Below, piece after piece: positions 8,616-17,390 of a stretch of DNA of 64,000 nt. The DNA comes from Saprospiraceae bacterium (GTDB lineage Bacteria > Bacteroidota > Bacteroidia > Chitinophagales > Saprospiraceae), in the NCBI GenBank assembly GCA_020631105.1, contig JAHDHW010000001.1:82170-146169 (forward strand), given 5' to 3'. The notes under the pieces were generated by a model, which made no database searches, was not told where the DNA came from, and was given only the letters and a program-made list of their open reading frames with translations. The position numbers and the translations under genes are program-made. How positions within the stretch are numbered: the first letter of the stretch is position 1; each line of letters opens with the position of its first letter.

Positions 8616-9743
8616 TTACAAATTTCCTCGGTTCGCCTGCTCTCGCTCCAGTGCTTCAAAAAGTGCTTTGAAGTTTCCTTTTCCAAACGATTGAGCGCCT
8701 TTTCGTTGAATAATCTCAAAAAACATTGTAGGTCTTGCCTGCACTGTTTTGGTGAAAATTTGAAGTAAATACCCTTCATCATCTCTGTCCACTAATACGC
8801 CCAACTCTTTCAGGGGTTCAATATCTTCATCAATCTCTCCTACCCGGTCTAACAAAGTATCATAATAGGTCGCCGGCACTCTCAAAAATTCCACACCACG
8901 ATCTCTTAAATCTCGTACAGTTTCTACAATATTATCTGTAGCAACCGCAATATGCTGAACTCCGGCCGTTCCGTAAAACTCTAAGTACTCATCAACTTGC
9001 GACTTCTTTAATCCTGGAGCAGGTTCATTAATCGGAAACTTAATTCGGCCGTTCCCATTACTCATCACCTTACTCATCAAAGCACTGTACTCTGTGGATA
9101 TATCTTTGTCGTCAAAAGATAGAATCTGAGAGAAGCCCATTACATTTTCATAAAAATCAACCCACTTATTCATCTCGCCTAGCTCTACATTTGCGACCAT
9201 GTGATCAACATATTTCAAGCCAGTTGGTGCTGGATTATAGCGCGTTTCCCATTTTGTAAACCCTGGAAAAAATACCCCTCCATACTCAGTCCTTTCCACA
9301 AAAATATGCTTTGTCTCTCCGTACAAATTAATCCCCGCAGTAATTACCTTTCCGTATTCATCCTCTTCCACTCTTGGTTCGTAATAAGAACTCGCACCTC
9401 TTTTCACTACCGCTTCATAAGCTGCCCGTGCATCATCTACCCAAAGCGCAATATGCTTAACACCATCACCATGTTCATCAATATGGCGGCCAATCTCTGT
9501 ATTCCCTTTTAATGGAGAAGTAAGGATCAAGCGAATTTTCCCTTGTTGAACCACATACGACTCACTATCCCGTCGGCCTGTTTCCAAACCAGCATATGCC
9601 AGTGATTGAAAACCAAATGCTGTCTTATAATAATGCGCAGCTTGTTTTGCATTACTCACATAAAGCTCAATATAATCCGTACCTAATAGAGGAAGGAAAT
9701 CTTGTGCTTGAGCCATTTTTTCTGATACAGTCAGGGTCTTCAT
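8616..9743 (-). CDS. hpd: 4-hydroxyphenylpyruvate dioxygenase
   Basis: 375-residue non-haem iron dioxygenase that converts 4-hydroxyphenylpyruvate to homogentisate, the second step of tyrosine breakdown. Two vicinal-oxygen-chelate halves are visible. The iron ligands are H181 (YVDHMVANV), H264 (GVQHIAVATD) and E343 (FFEIIQRKG), and the C-terminal signature LLQIFTKTV...RPTMFFEIIQRKG is typical. Length and ligand spacing are normal. Upstream lies a TATATTTG promoter box next to an element shared with the marR and aminotransferase genes. MarR (HmgR-type) control of homogentisate pathway genes is known elsewhere, so the neighbouring MarR is the likely regulator. Homogentisate dioxygenase itself is not in this window. 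Confidence 0.96.
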   Translation of the reverse strand: MKTLTVSEKMAQAQDFLPLLGTDYIELYVSNAKQAAHYYKTAFGFQSLAYAGLETGRRDSESYVVQQGKIRLILTSPLKGNTEIGRHIDEHGDGVKHIALWVDDARAAYEAVVKRGASSYYEPRVEEDEYGKVITAGINLYGETKHIFVERTEYGGVFFPGFTKWETRYNPAPTGLKYVDHMVANVELGEMNKWVDFYENVMGFSQILSFDDKDISTEYSALMSKVMSNGNGRIKFPINEPAPGLKKSQVDEYLEFYGTAGVQHIAVATDNIVETVRDLRDRGVEFLRVPATYYDTLLDRVGEIDEDIEPLKELGVLVDRDDEGYLLQIFTKTVQARPTMFFEIIQRKGAQSFGKGNFKALFEALEREQANRGNL

Positions 9744-9759
9744 ATCGTAAAATCAATTT

Positions 9760-9793
9760 ATTTGCCTAAATAATAGTTGTCAAGGCAAATATA
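9760..9793 (-). promoter_or_regulatory. hpd promoter with inverted repeat, candidate MarR operator
   Basis: On the minus strand a TATATTTG box (complement of 9786-9793) matches the Bacteroidota -7 consensus TAnnTTTG, about 40 bp ahead of the hpd start. Arms ATTTGCCT (9760-9767) and AGGCAAAT (9783-9790) form an 8-bp inverted repeat with a 15-bp spacer, overlapping the box. That is where a MarR dimer would block initiation. Binding is inferred. Confidence 0.5.
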
Positions 9794-9898
9794 TGTTTAT
9801 TCGTTGGTTTAATCCACTTTTGGAATTACTTTAACTAAGAAATAATTTTTATTCTTTGATCTTCCGCCCCGGAAATGGGGTTTCAATTCCAGATAAGC

Positions 9899-10339
9899 TT
9901 AAATATTATCGAAGTTGGTAAAGATTTGATTCATGATACGCTGAAAATGGTCATAATCATCATCACTCAAGCCTTCCCATCCACGGCGGCGGACTTCCTG
10001 AGCAATTGGGTTAGCCAGCTCAAATGTTTCTTTTCCTTTTGCCGTCAAGAATATTTTGTACCGTCTTCGATCGTTTTCAAAGCGTTGCCGTTCGACCATC
10101 TCCTTTTTGACTAATAAATCAATAATACGGGAAACCGTCGGAGCATTTTTGAAGGAGCCGTTAGCGAGATCTGTTTGGGATATACCATTACGCTGATATA
10201 ATTCATCAATTATAACCCATTGTTCAGGTGTCAAGTCTACCCCGGCTTTTTTGAAGGCTTGAATAAATTGAAGTTTTATCAAGCGCAAAGTGCGATCGAT
10301 AAGCGTTCCATAAGCCCTCGATTGTTTTTCCTCAGACAT
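9899..10339 (-). CDS. MarR-family transcriptional regulator
   Basis: 146-residue winged-helix regulator. The central DNA-binding region runs from LTPEQWVIIDELYQRNGISQ through the recognition helix (NAPTVSRIIDLLVKKEMVER) to the wing (ENDRRRYKIFLTAKG), all at the expected MarR positions. N- and C-terminal helices would form the dimer. It lies 6 bp after the aminotransferase stop and 155 bp ahead of hpd on the same strand, and has its own promoter-like sequence inside the end of the aminotransferase gene. By analogy with HmgR/HpaR it may sense an aromatic catabolite such as homogentisate. That ligand is inference. Confidence 0.88.
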   Translation of the reverse strand: MSEEKQSRAYGTLIDRTLRLIKLQFIQAFKKAGVDLTPEQWVIIDELYQRNGISQTDLANGSFKNAPTVSRIIDLLVKKEMVERQRFENDRRRYKIFLTAKGKETFELANPIAQEVRRRGWEGLSDDDYDHFQRIMNQIFTNFDNI

Positions 10340-10345
10340 TATAAG

Positions 10346-11473
10346 TTAAGTTGTAAGCTTAGGCAAATATACCTTTTCCAACGCAGCTACAAAAGCCTCG
10401 TTAGCTTCCTGTGTTCCAACACTTACACGAATACAGCCCGGCGCACCAAAATTTCCAACTGGACGGACCATTACACCTTCTTGCAGCATTATTGATTCAA
10501 ATGATTCTGGGCTGATCTCCGGCTTAATCAAAATGAAATTAGCTTGCGACTTCCAATACTTAACCCCAAGTCGATCCATTTCTCCATAAAGGTATTTACG
10601 CCCTTCTTTAACCGTTTTTACGGTAAGTTCTACAAATGCCTTGTCTCCCAAAGCAGCGATCCCAGCCTCTAGCGATAAAGCATCTATCAAAAATGGTTTG
10701 CATATCGTATGGATATAATCTGCCAGTTTCTTAGTCGTATAACCATAGCCAATCCGCATCGCTGCGAGACCATACGTTTTTGAAAAGCTATTAACTCCAA
10801 TAACATTATAGCCTTCCTTTACATAAGGCATAGCCGATACATAGTCTTCCGCATCTGCAAAATGGTAATACACCTCATCCAGAACAACAACTACATGTTC
10901 TGGAATTTTTGCCAATAGACGATCAATATCTCCTTTTGGGATATGTGTACCGGTAGGATTATTGGGGCTTGTTAAAAAGATAATACGCGTTTTATCATTG
11001 ATAGCCGCAATAATATTATCTACATCAAGTTGAAAATTCGGCGCTAAAAGTGGTACATCCACTACTTTTGATCCACACCAGCTTGAAAACATATCATAGG
11101 GCTTAAAACACGGGTTTGAAACGATCACTTCGCAACCTACTCCAGCAAAAGCTCTCGCAATATGGTCTATAATCTCTGAACCACTACTTGCTCCTATAAA
11201 CTGACTTTCATCAATTGCTTCCTCATAAAAGTTATACAATGCTGACCTTAAGCGTTTATCTGTACGGTCCGGATAGATGTGTAAGTTTTCTAGATGGTTT
11301 TTAATGGCTTCAACAGCCTTCGGAGAAGCTCCAATTGGATTTTCATTGGAGGAGAGCTTATAAATTTTTGATTTATTTGTCTTTATCTCATCTATCGTTT
11401 TGCCTCCTTTATAAGGTTCTGCAACTTCTAAATAGTCCTTAAACAGGGAAACTGGCTTATTTTGGTCAGTCAT
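10346..11473 (-). CDS. HisC-like class I/II aminotransferase, possibly aromatic
   Basis: 375-residue fold-type I PLP aminotransferase. The PLP lysine is K232 (SFSKTYGLAAMRIGYG), D199 pairs with the pyridine nitrogen (VLDEVYY), and SPNNPTGT is the usual loop. By sequence it belongs to the histidinol-phosphate aminotransferase group. No other his gene is nearby. It is followed by marR and then hpd, which uses the product of tyrosine transamination, so I infer a tyrosine/aromatic aminotransferase. A copy of the AGTTG...AGGCAAATAT element lies 140 bp upstream. The alternative is genuine HisC away from its operon. Confidence 0.82.
   Translation of the reverse strand: MTDQNKPVSLFKDYLEVAEPYKGGKTIDEIKTNKSKIYKLSSNENPIGASPKAVEAIKNHLENLHIYPDRTDKRLRSALYNFYEEAIDESQFIGASSGSEIIDHIARAFAGVGCEVIVSNPCFKPYDMFSSWCGSKVVDVPLLAPNFQLDVDNIIAAINDKTRIIFLTSPNNPTGTHIPKGDIDRLLAKIPEHVVVVLDEVYYHFADAEDYVSAMPYVKEGYNVIGVNSFSKTYGLAAMRIGYGYTTKKLADYIHTICKPFLIDALSLEAGIAALGDKAFVELTVKTVKEGRKYLYGEMDRLGVKYWKSQANFILIKPEISPESFESIMLQEGVMVRPVGNFGAPGCIRVSVGTQEANEAFVAALEKVYLPKLTT
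10364..10393 (-). promoter_or_regulatory. Promoter of marR inside the 3' end of the aminotransferase gene
   Basis: On the minus strand TTTG (complement of 10390-10393), an 18-bp spacer and TATATTTG (complement of 10364-10371) match the Bacteroidota promoter TTTG-N19-TAnnTTTG. It is about 25 bp ahead of the marR start. The sequence AGGCAAATATA is shared with the hpd promoter, which suggests autoregulation. Confidence 0.5.
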
Positions 11474-11600
11474 AATTAGTTTAATTTGGTAATATTTGGT
11501 TTAAACATAAAAGCGGCAGCAAATTTACAAACTTATCCTGCTTCGCTTAATTCTTTGCTACCTAATCTGGCAAGAAGTAAAACATTAAACACTCACATAA

Positions 11601-11622
11601 GTTGAACCCTAAGGCAAATATC
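11601..11622. promoter_or_regulatory. Third copy of the AGTTG-N7-AGGCAAATAT element
   Basis: This 22-bp sequence is identical at 18 positions to the copy before marR (10349-10370). It lies between the divergent aminotransferase and pckA genes, about 48 bp upstream of the pckA -7 box. It could act on either gene. Confidence 0.4.
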
Positions 11623-11669
11623 AACGTAAAAGTAATCAGCTGCATCTAGGCTCTTTCCATAAGAAAGCA

Positions 11670-11677
11670 TAACTTTG
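11670..11677 (+). promoter_or_regulatory. pckA promoter -7 box
   Basis: TAACTTTG matches TAnnTTTG exactly, 43 bp before the pckA start. A clear -33 TTTG is not visible at the standard distance. Confidence 0.5.
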
Positions 11678-11720
11678 CGGCACATTTAACTTTAACCAAA
11701 TATTAAATCAAGTAACTACC

Positions 11721-13298
11721 ATGTCCAATCAAAAGATTAACCTACAGCCAGCCGCGCTGGTGGAAAGTACTATTCGAAGAGATCAAGGACAGCTAAGCAG
11801 CACCGGCGCCTTGGTCGTAAAAACCGGCAGATTTACCGGTAGATCACCTAAAGATCGTTTTATCGTCAAAGATAGCATCACAGAAAACACAGTAGATTGG
11901 GGAACAATAAACATCCCGATTGAAGCAAGTAGTTTTGACGCTCTTTTTGATAAAATGATTGCCTATAAAGATGGTCTTTCTGAAATTTATGTCAGAGATG
12001 CTTATGCTTGCGCAAATCCGAATTATCGTCTTAACATCAGAGTCCATACGGAGTTCCCCTGGCAAAACCTTTTTGCCTACAATATGTTTCTCCGTCCTAC
12101 TGAAAAAGACTTAAAAAACTTTGAACCGGAGTGGGAAGTTTTTGCATTCCCTAACGTAAAAGCAGATCCAAAAGAGCATAAGACTCGACAGGAAAACTTT
12201 GCGATTATCAACTTCAGCAAAAAGGCAATTATTATTGGGGGAACAGCTTATACCGGAGAAATCAAAAAAGGAATTTTTTCTGTTCTTAATTATTTACTGC
12301 CTTTACAAAATGGGGTACTCCCAATGCACTGTTCTGCCAACACCGGATCTGATGGGGATACAGCTTTGTTTTTTGGCCTTTCTGGTACTGGTAAAACAAC
12401 CTTATCGAATGACCCTGAGCGTCGCTTAATTGGTGATGACGAACATGGCTGGTCAAAAGAAAGTGTATTTAATTTTGAAGGCGGATGCTACGCAAAAACA
12501 ATTGATCTTTCTTCTAATAAAGAGCCTCAAATCTTTAATGCGATTAAATTTGGTGCCCTTCTCGAAAACGTAGGCTTCGAAGAGGATGGCTCTACAGTGG
12601 ACTATTCAGATGTGGATATTACTCAGAACACCCGAGTAAGTTATCCTATCTATCACATTGACAATATCATGTTCAAATCCCGGGGTGATCTCCCTGAGAA
12701 TATTTTCTTTTTGACTTGTGATGCCTTCGGCGTATTGCCTCCGATCAGCCGACTAACGCCGGAGCAGGCAATGTACCACTTCATCAGTGGTTATACCGCA
12801 AAAATCGCCGGAACGGAAGATGGTATCAACGAGCCAGAAGCTACATTCTCTGCTTGCTTTGGAGCACCTTTCTTACCATTACACCCAACCCAATATGCGG
12901 ATTTACTTGGTGAAAAAATCAAAAAAGGAAGTCGCACAGGTGATGGAACCATCAATGTTTGGTTGGTGAATACAGGCTGGACCGGTGGTGCTTATGGAGA
13001 AGGTAGCAGAATCGAACTTAGCTATACTCGTGCAATGATTAAGGCAGCACTTACTGGCGCGTTAAACAAAGTGGATTATCAAACGCACCCCGTTTTTGGT
13101 TTAGAAATTCCAAAGACTTGTCCGGATGTACCGAATGCAGTTCTTAATCCAAGAGATACCTGGAGAAACGAAGAAGATTATGATAAAATGGCGGAAGACC
13201 TTGCGCTACGTTTTATCAAAAACTTCCAGAAATATGCGGAAAAAGCATCGGATGCGATCAAAGCAGCCAGCCCTACTCCGACTAGCGTTAAACGATAA
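11721..13298 (+). CDS. pckA: Phosphoenolpyruvate carboxykinase (ATP)
   Basis: 525-residue ATP-dependent enzyme converting oxaloacetate to phosphoenolpyruvate, the entry step of gluconeogenesis. The family P-loop is G219-LSGTGKT-T227 with K225, followed by the metal-binding D239-D240 (LIGDDEHGWS). Conserved RFTGRSPKDRF and EGGCYAKTIDLS blocks are present. Full length for the ATP-type family (about 530). It has its own promoter box and a strong terminator, so it is probably monocistronic. Placement opposite amino-acid catabolic genes suits growth on peptides or aromatic compounds. Confidence 0.97.
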   Translation: MSNQKINLQPAALVESTIRRDQGQLSSTGALVVKTGRFTGRSPKDRFIVKDSITENTVDWGTINIPIEASSFDALFDKMIAYKDGLSEIYVRDAYACANPNYRLNIRVHTEFPWQNLFAYNMFLRPTEKDLKNFEPEWEVFAFPNVKADPKEHKTRQENFAIINFSKKAIIIGGTAYTGEIKKGIFSVLNYLLPLQNGVLPMHCSANTGSDGDTALFFGLSGTGKTTLSNDPERRLIGDDEHGWSKESVFNFEGGCYAKTIDLSSNKEPQIFNAIKFGALLENVGFEEDGSTVDYSDVDITQNTRVSYPIYHIDNIMFKSRGDLPENIFFLTCDAFGVLPPISRLTPEQAMYHFISGYTAKIAGTEDGINEPEATFSACFGAPFLPLHPTQYADLLGEKIKKGSRTGDGTINVWLVNTGWTGGAYGEGSRIELSYTRAMIKAALTGALNKVDYQTHPVFGLEIPKTCPDVPNAVLNPRDTWRNEEDYDKMAEDLALRFIKNFQKYAEKASDAIKAASPTPTSVKR

Positions 13299-13311
13299 AA
13301 CATACTTAGAG

Positions 13312-13354
13312 CACCTTCCAGAAACATTCTAACCTGGAAGGTGTTTTATTTTTT
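13312..13354 (+). terminator. Rho-independent terminator of pckA
   Basis: A perfect 10-bp stem CACCTTCCAG/CTGGAAGGTG (13312-13321 with 13334-13343) has a 12-nt loop and is followed by TTTTATTTTTT. It lies 14 bp after the stop. Confidence 0.85.
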
Positions 13355-13377
13355 CTTGAAGATCTTAACCAGAACCA

Positions 13378-14595
13378 ATGTCCAAAGAAGCATTTCTAGT
13401 AGGCGGCATCCGTACCGCCTTTGGTAAATTCAAAGGGAGCCTTTCTACGATAAGAACAGATGATTTAGCCGCAGTTCCAATCAAAGCACTAGTCGAAAAA
13501 TTTGCTAACATTCCAATGGATGCCTATGATGAAGTTATCCTAGGCTGTGCCAATCAGGCTGGCGAAGATAACCGTAATGTAGCACGAATGGCCCTTCTTT
13601 TAGCAGGCCTTCCCTGGAGTGTTCCGGGCGAAACCGTCAACCGACTTTGTGCATCTGGTATGTCTGCAGTTATCCACGCCAATCGGGCAATTAAGGCTGG
13701 TGACGGAGATTTATTTATCTCCGGAGGTATTGAACACATGACTCGAGGGCCTTGGGTAATCTCAAAAGTTTCTTCGGCCTTTGGACGCGATGCTCAAATG
13801 CACGATAGTAGTTTTGGATGGCGTTTTGTGAATAAAAAAATGAAGGAGCTATATGGTACAGATGGTATGGGTACCACAGCAGAAAACTTAGCAGAGATGT
13901 ATAGCATCTCTCGGGAAGACCAAGATCAATTTGCTTACTGGTCACAAATGAAAGCCGCTGCCGCTCAGGCATCAGGGCGATTGGCAGAAGAAATTACTGC
14001 AGTTTCTATTCCTCAACGAAAGGCGGATCCTCTTCTTTTTGACCAGGATGAATTTATAAAGCCAAAAACAACTACGGAAATCCTGGCTAAACTCCGCCCT
14101 GCTTTCAAAAAGATAGAAGATGGTGGAAGTGTAACCGCTGGAAATGCTTCAGGCTTAAATGATGGGGCCGCAGCAGTATTGATTGCTTCAGAGGATGCTG
14201 TCAAAAGTTATGACTTGAAACCGTTGGCTCGAATTATTAGCTCTGCAGTTGTTGGTGTTGAACCACGGATCATGGGCATTGGCCCGGTCGGTGCCTCTCA
14301 AAAAGCACTTAAGAAAGCAGGCCTTACTCTAGAGGATATCGGTGTCATTGAACTCAATGAGGCTTTTGCAGCACAAGCATTAGCTTGTACACGAGCCTTA
14401 GGTATTGCAGATAATGACCCTCGAATAAATCCGAATGGTGGAGCAATTGCCATTGGACATCCCTTAGGCGTTTCAGGAACTAGAATTCTTCACACGGCTG
14501 CGCTCGAATTACACAAACGAAAGGAGAAATATGCCTTAGTTACAATGTGTATCGGAGTTGGGCAAGGTTATGCCACCATACTTGAAAGAACTTAA
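13378..14595 (+). CDS. Acetyl-CoA C-acyltransferase (thiolase)
   Basis: 405-residue thiolase of the degradative/biosynthetic type II family. The nucleophile is C91 ([11 protein letters not shown]), with H361 ([12 protein letters not shown]) and C391 (TMCIGVGQG) completing the active site. [10 protein letters not shown] is also present. It may cleave 3-ketoacyl-CoA or act as an acetoacetyl-CoA or 3-oxoadipyl-CoA thiolase; sequence alone does not decide. It begins 80 bp after pckA, beyond its terminator. Acetoacetate from tyrosine breakdown would need such an enzyme, but the link is inference. Confidence 0.9.
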   Translation: MSKEAFLVGGIRTAFGKFKGSLSTIRTDDLAAVPIKALVEKFANIPMDAYDEVILGCANQAGEDNRNVARMALLLAGLPWSVPGETVNRLCASGMSAVIHANRAIKAGDGDLFISGGIEHMTRGPWVISKVSSAFGRDAQMHDSSFGWRFVNKKMKELYGTDGMGTTAENLAEMYSISREDQDQFAYWSQMKAAAAQASGRLAEEITAVSIPQRKADPLLFDQDEFIKPKTTTEILAKLRPAFKKIEDGGSVTAGNASGLNDGAAAVLIASEDAVKSYDLKPLARIISSAVVGVEPRIMGIGPVGASQKALKKAGLTLEDIGVIELNEAFAAQALACTRALGIADNDPRINPNGGAIAIGHPLGVSGTRILHTAALELHKRKEKYALVTMCIGVGQGYATILERT

Positions 14596-14703
14596 TCCAT
14601 CTTTTATAATATCAACCTTTTGGCTTATTATCAATTAGTCGTCTAAATAGTTCGAGGCATTAAAGTTTTTTTCTATTTTAATATTTCAAAATAGAAAACC
14701 ACT

Positions 14704-15660
14704 ATGCCTGACCTTAACCGAAGAGTTTTTCTCCAAAGAAGCACCATTCTTCTGACAGGCGCATACTTCGCCTCTCCAATCCTTGCCTGCACAAATACAA
14801 GTAAAAGAAATTTCAGGATGAGTCTGAATCCGGGGGCAATTGGTGTCAGCCTGGATCAAAATGCATTACTTGATGCTGCCAATCGTTATGGTTTCGAAGC
14901 TATAGTTCCATTCCCGGAAGAGTTAGCTACCTGGAAAGAATCTACTCAAAAGTCCTTCATCGATAAGATGGCGAAAGCCGATATTATCTGGGGCTCCGCA
15001 GGCTTACCCATGGATTTCAGAAAATCAGAGGAGGTTTACGATCAGGGAATAAAAAAACTTCCAAAGCTTTGTCAAGCCTTGCAGCAAATGGGCGTAACTC
15101 GTATGAACACCTGGATTATGCCAACGCATAAGACCTTATCATACAGAGAAAATTTTCAGCAGCATGCAAAACGTTTAGGTGAAATAGGTAAAGTCCTCAA
15201 GGATTATAATATCCGTTTAGGTTTAGAATATGTAGGACCCAAAACCCTAATGGCTCGAGATCGCTTCCCGTTTCTACATACGATGAAAGAAGTAAAAGAG
15301 TTGATTACTGCAACAGAGCAAGACAATATAAAAATCCAGCTAGATAGCTTTCATTGGTATTGTGCAGAAGAAACAGTAGAAGACTTGCTCACTTTGACGA
15401 ATGATGATATCATTACGGTAGACCTTAATGATGCAACGGCAGGACGAAGTGCAGCTGAGCAGATTGATGGTCAACGACAATTACCTGGTGATTCGGGGCT
15501 TGTAGATCTCAAAGCGTTTTTAAATGCGCTAGTTCAAATCGGATATGATGGCCCGATTAGAGCAGAACCTTTTAACAAAGTACTTAATGACATGGATAAT
15601 GAATCCGCATTAGCGGCGACTTATAGAGCGATGAAAAATAGTTTTGACTTAATCAAATAA
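14704..15660 (+). CDS. Tat/lipoprotein TIM-barrel sugar isomerase/epimerase-like protein
   Basis: 318-residue member of the xylose isomerase-like TIM-barrel superfamily. The N terminus carries a twin-arginine motif (NRRVFLQ) and a lipobox ending at the cysteine of PILAC, so it is probably exported folded and lipidated. The barrel shows LGLEYVGP, IQLDSFHWYCAEE, DLNDA and GPIRAEPF, giving metal-binding E, D, H and E candidates at the usual strand ends. It is 11 bp ahead of a GMC oxidoreductase and its Tat-lipoprotein partner, so the three probably act on one sugar or polyol in the periplasm. Substrate unknown. Confidence 0.82.
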   Translation: MPDLNRRVFLQRSTILLTGAYFASPILACTNTSKRNFRMSLNPGAIGVSLDQNALLDAANRYGFEAIVPFPEELATWKESTQKSFIDKMAKADIIWGSAGLPMDFRKSEEVYDQGIKKLPKLCQALQQMGVTRMNTWIMPTHKTLSYRENFQQHAKRLGEIGKVLKDYNIRLGLEYVGPKTLMARDRFPFLHTMKEVKELITATEQDNIKIQLDSFHWYCAEETVEDLLTLTNDDIITVDLNDATAGRSAAEQIDGQRQLPGDSGLVDLKAFLNALVQIGYDGPIRAEPFNKVLNDMDNESALAATYRAMKNSFDLIK

Positions 15661-15671
15661 TTGAAATTTCA

Positions 15672-17390
15672 ATGCAAATAAAAGAACAAGCAAAGGTTTA
15701 TGATGCAGTCATAGTAGGCTCTGGAGCGGGTGGAGGAATGTCTGCCAAGGTCTTAGCAGATGCTGGACTCAAAGTAGCAATTGTCGAAGCAGGGCCATTC
15801 TTCGACCCGAAGGATCCAAAGACTCAAACTCAACTTAAATTCCCCTGGGAATCCCCAAGAAGAGGAGCCAGTACAACACGAGCTTTCGGAGACTTTGACA
15901 TGTCATGGGGTGACTGGAAAGTTGATGGCGAACCTTATACGACTAAAGAAGGTACTGATTTCTTATGGTGGCGCGCCCGAATGCTTGGTGGACGTACCAA
16001 TCACTGGGGGCGAATCTCCTTGAGATTTGGACCAAAAGATTTCAAGCATAAAGATGTGGATGGTCTTGGTGACAACTGGCCTATAAGTTATGATGATGTC
16101 AAACCTTATTATGACAAACTGGATAAATTAGTTGGCCTTTTTGGCAGTAAGGAAAACTTACCCAATGAACCTGACGGTTATTTTCTGCCTCCACCAAAAC
16201 CAAGGCTTCACGAGCTTTATTATATCAAAGGTGCAAAAAAGGCAGGCGTTACGGTCATTCCTTCTCGTTTGTCGATCCTGACTAAACGAATTAACAAAGA
16301 TCGTGGGGTATGTTTTTATTGTGGGCAATGTAATCGCTCTTGCCAGGCTTATGCTGACTTCTCATCAGGATCTTGTCTAATCTTCCCAGCCCAACAAAAT
16401 GGCGGGCAGATCGACCTTTACAATAACTGTATGGTTCGTACAGTGACAACGAACGATGAAGGGAAAGCAACAGGTGTATCCTACATCAATAAGGAAGATC
16501 GTCAGGAATATCAAATCAAGGGGCGCGTAGTAGTACTTGGAGCCTCTGCTTGTAGTTCTGCCAGGATCCTAATGAACTCCAAAAGCAAACAACATCCTAA
16601 TGGATTAGGAAACAGTAGTGATGTCGTCGGTCGATATTTACATGACTCTACCGGAGCCAGCAGACAAGCATTTATCCCTGAGTTGATGAATCGTAAGACT
16701 TATAACGAAGATGGCGTTGGTGGTATGCATGTCTATTCTCCCTGGTGGCTGGACAACAAAAACCTTGGATTCCCAAGAGGGTATCATATTGAAGTCTGGG
16801 GCGGCATGAGTATGCCATCCTATGGATTTGGATTTAATGCCTCTGCACTTAATGAATATGTAGGCGGATCAGTTGGTGGTTATGGCACTAAATTGCGGGA
16901 AGATGTAAAACGATTTTATGGCTCTGTGATTGGCTTGGGAGGACGAGGAGAAGCTATCGCCAGACATGAAAACCGTTGTGAAATTGACCCTAACGTAGTA
17001 GATCAATTCGGTATTCCTGTACTCCGATTTGATTATAAATGGTCAGACTACGAACGTTTACAGGCTAAGCATATGCAAGAAACCTTTGAAGAAATTTTTC
17101 ATTCTATGGGCGCTAAGCCATTAGGAGATATGCCTTCAAAGGAACAAGATTACGGATTAGCTAAACCTGGCCAAATCATCCATGAAGTTGGTACAACAAG
17201 AATGGGTGATGATCCGAAAACATCCGTTACGAATAGCTTCCAGCAGTTACATGACGCGGAAAATGTTTTTGTAGTGGACGCTGGACCTTTCGTCTCTCAA
17301 GCAGATAAAAACTGTACCTGGACAATCATGGCCCTTTCATGGCGTGCTTCTGATTATATTGTTGATCAACTTAAAAAACAAAATATCTAA
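15672..17390 (+). CDS. GMC-family FAD oxidoreductase (large subunit)
   Basis: 572-residue glucose-methanol-choline flavoprotein. The FAD-binding motif is G16-SGAGG-G21, followed by VAIVEAG. The C-terminal GMC signature includes HEVGTTRMGDD (H504) and the DKNCTWTIMAL segment (N547). A cysteine-rich stretch C214-x2-C217-x2-C220-x3-C224 with C235 recalls the iron-sulfur segment of FAD-dependent glucose and gluconate dehydrogenases. There is no signal peptide, so export as a folded passenger of the next gene's product is likely. Its stop overlaps that gene's start by one base, showing tight coupling. Substrate class: sugar or sugar acid, not resolved. Confidence 0.9.
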   Translation: MQIKEQAKVYDAVIVGSGAGGGMSAKVLADAGLKVAIVEAGPFFDPKDPKTQTQLKFPWESPRRGASTTRAFGDFDMSWGDWKVDGEPYTTKEGTDFLWWRARMLGGRTNHWGRISLRFGPKDFKHKDVDGLGDNWPISYDDVKPYYDKLDKLVGLFGSKENLPNEPDGYFLPPPKPRLHELYYIKGAKKAGVTVIPSRLSILTKRINKDRGVCFYCGQCNRSCQAYADFSSGSCLIFPAQQNGGQIDLYNNCMVRTVTTNDEGKATGVSYINKEDRQEYQIKGRVVVLGASACSSARILMNSKSKQHPNGLGNSSDVVGRYLHDSTGASRQAFIPELMNRKTYNEDGVGGMHVYSPWWLDNKNLGFPRGYHIEVWGGMSMPSYGFGFNASALNEYVGGSVGGYGTKLREDVKRFYGSVIGLGGRGEAIARHENRCEIDPNVVDQFGIPVLRFDYKWSDYERLQAKHMQETFEEIFHSMGAKPLGDMPSKEQDYGLAKPGQIIHEVGTTRMGDDPKTSVTNSFQQLHDAENVFVVDAGPFVSQADKNCTWTIMALSWRASDYIVDQLKKQNI

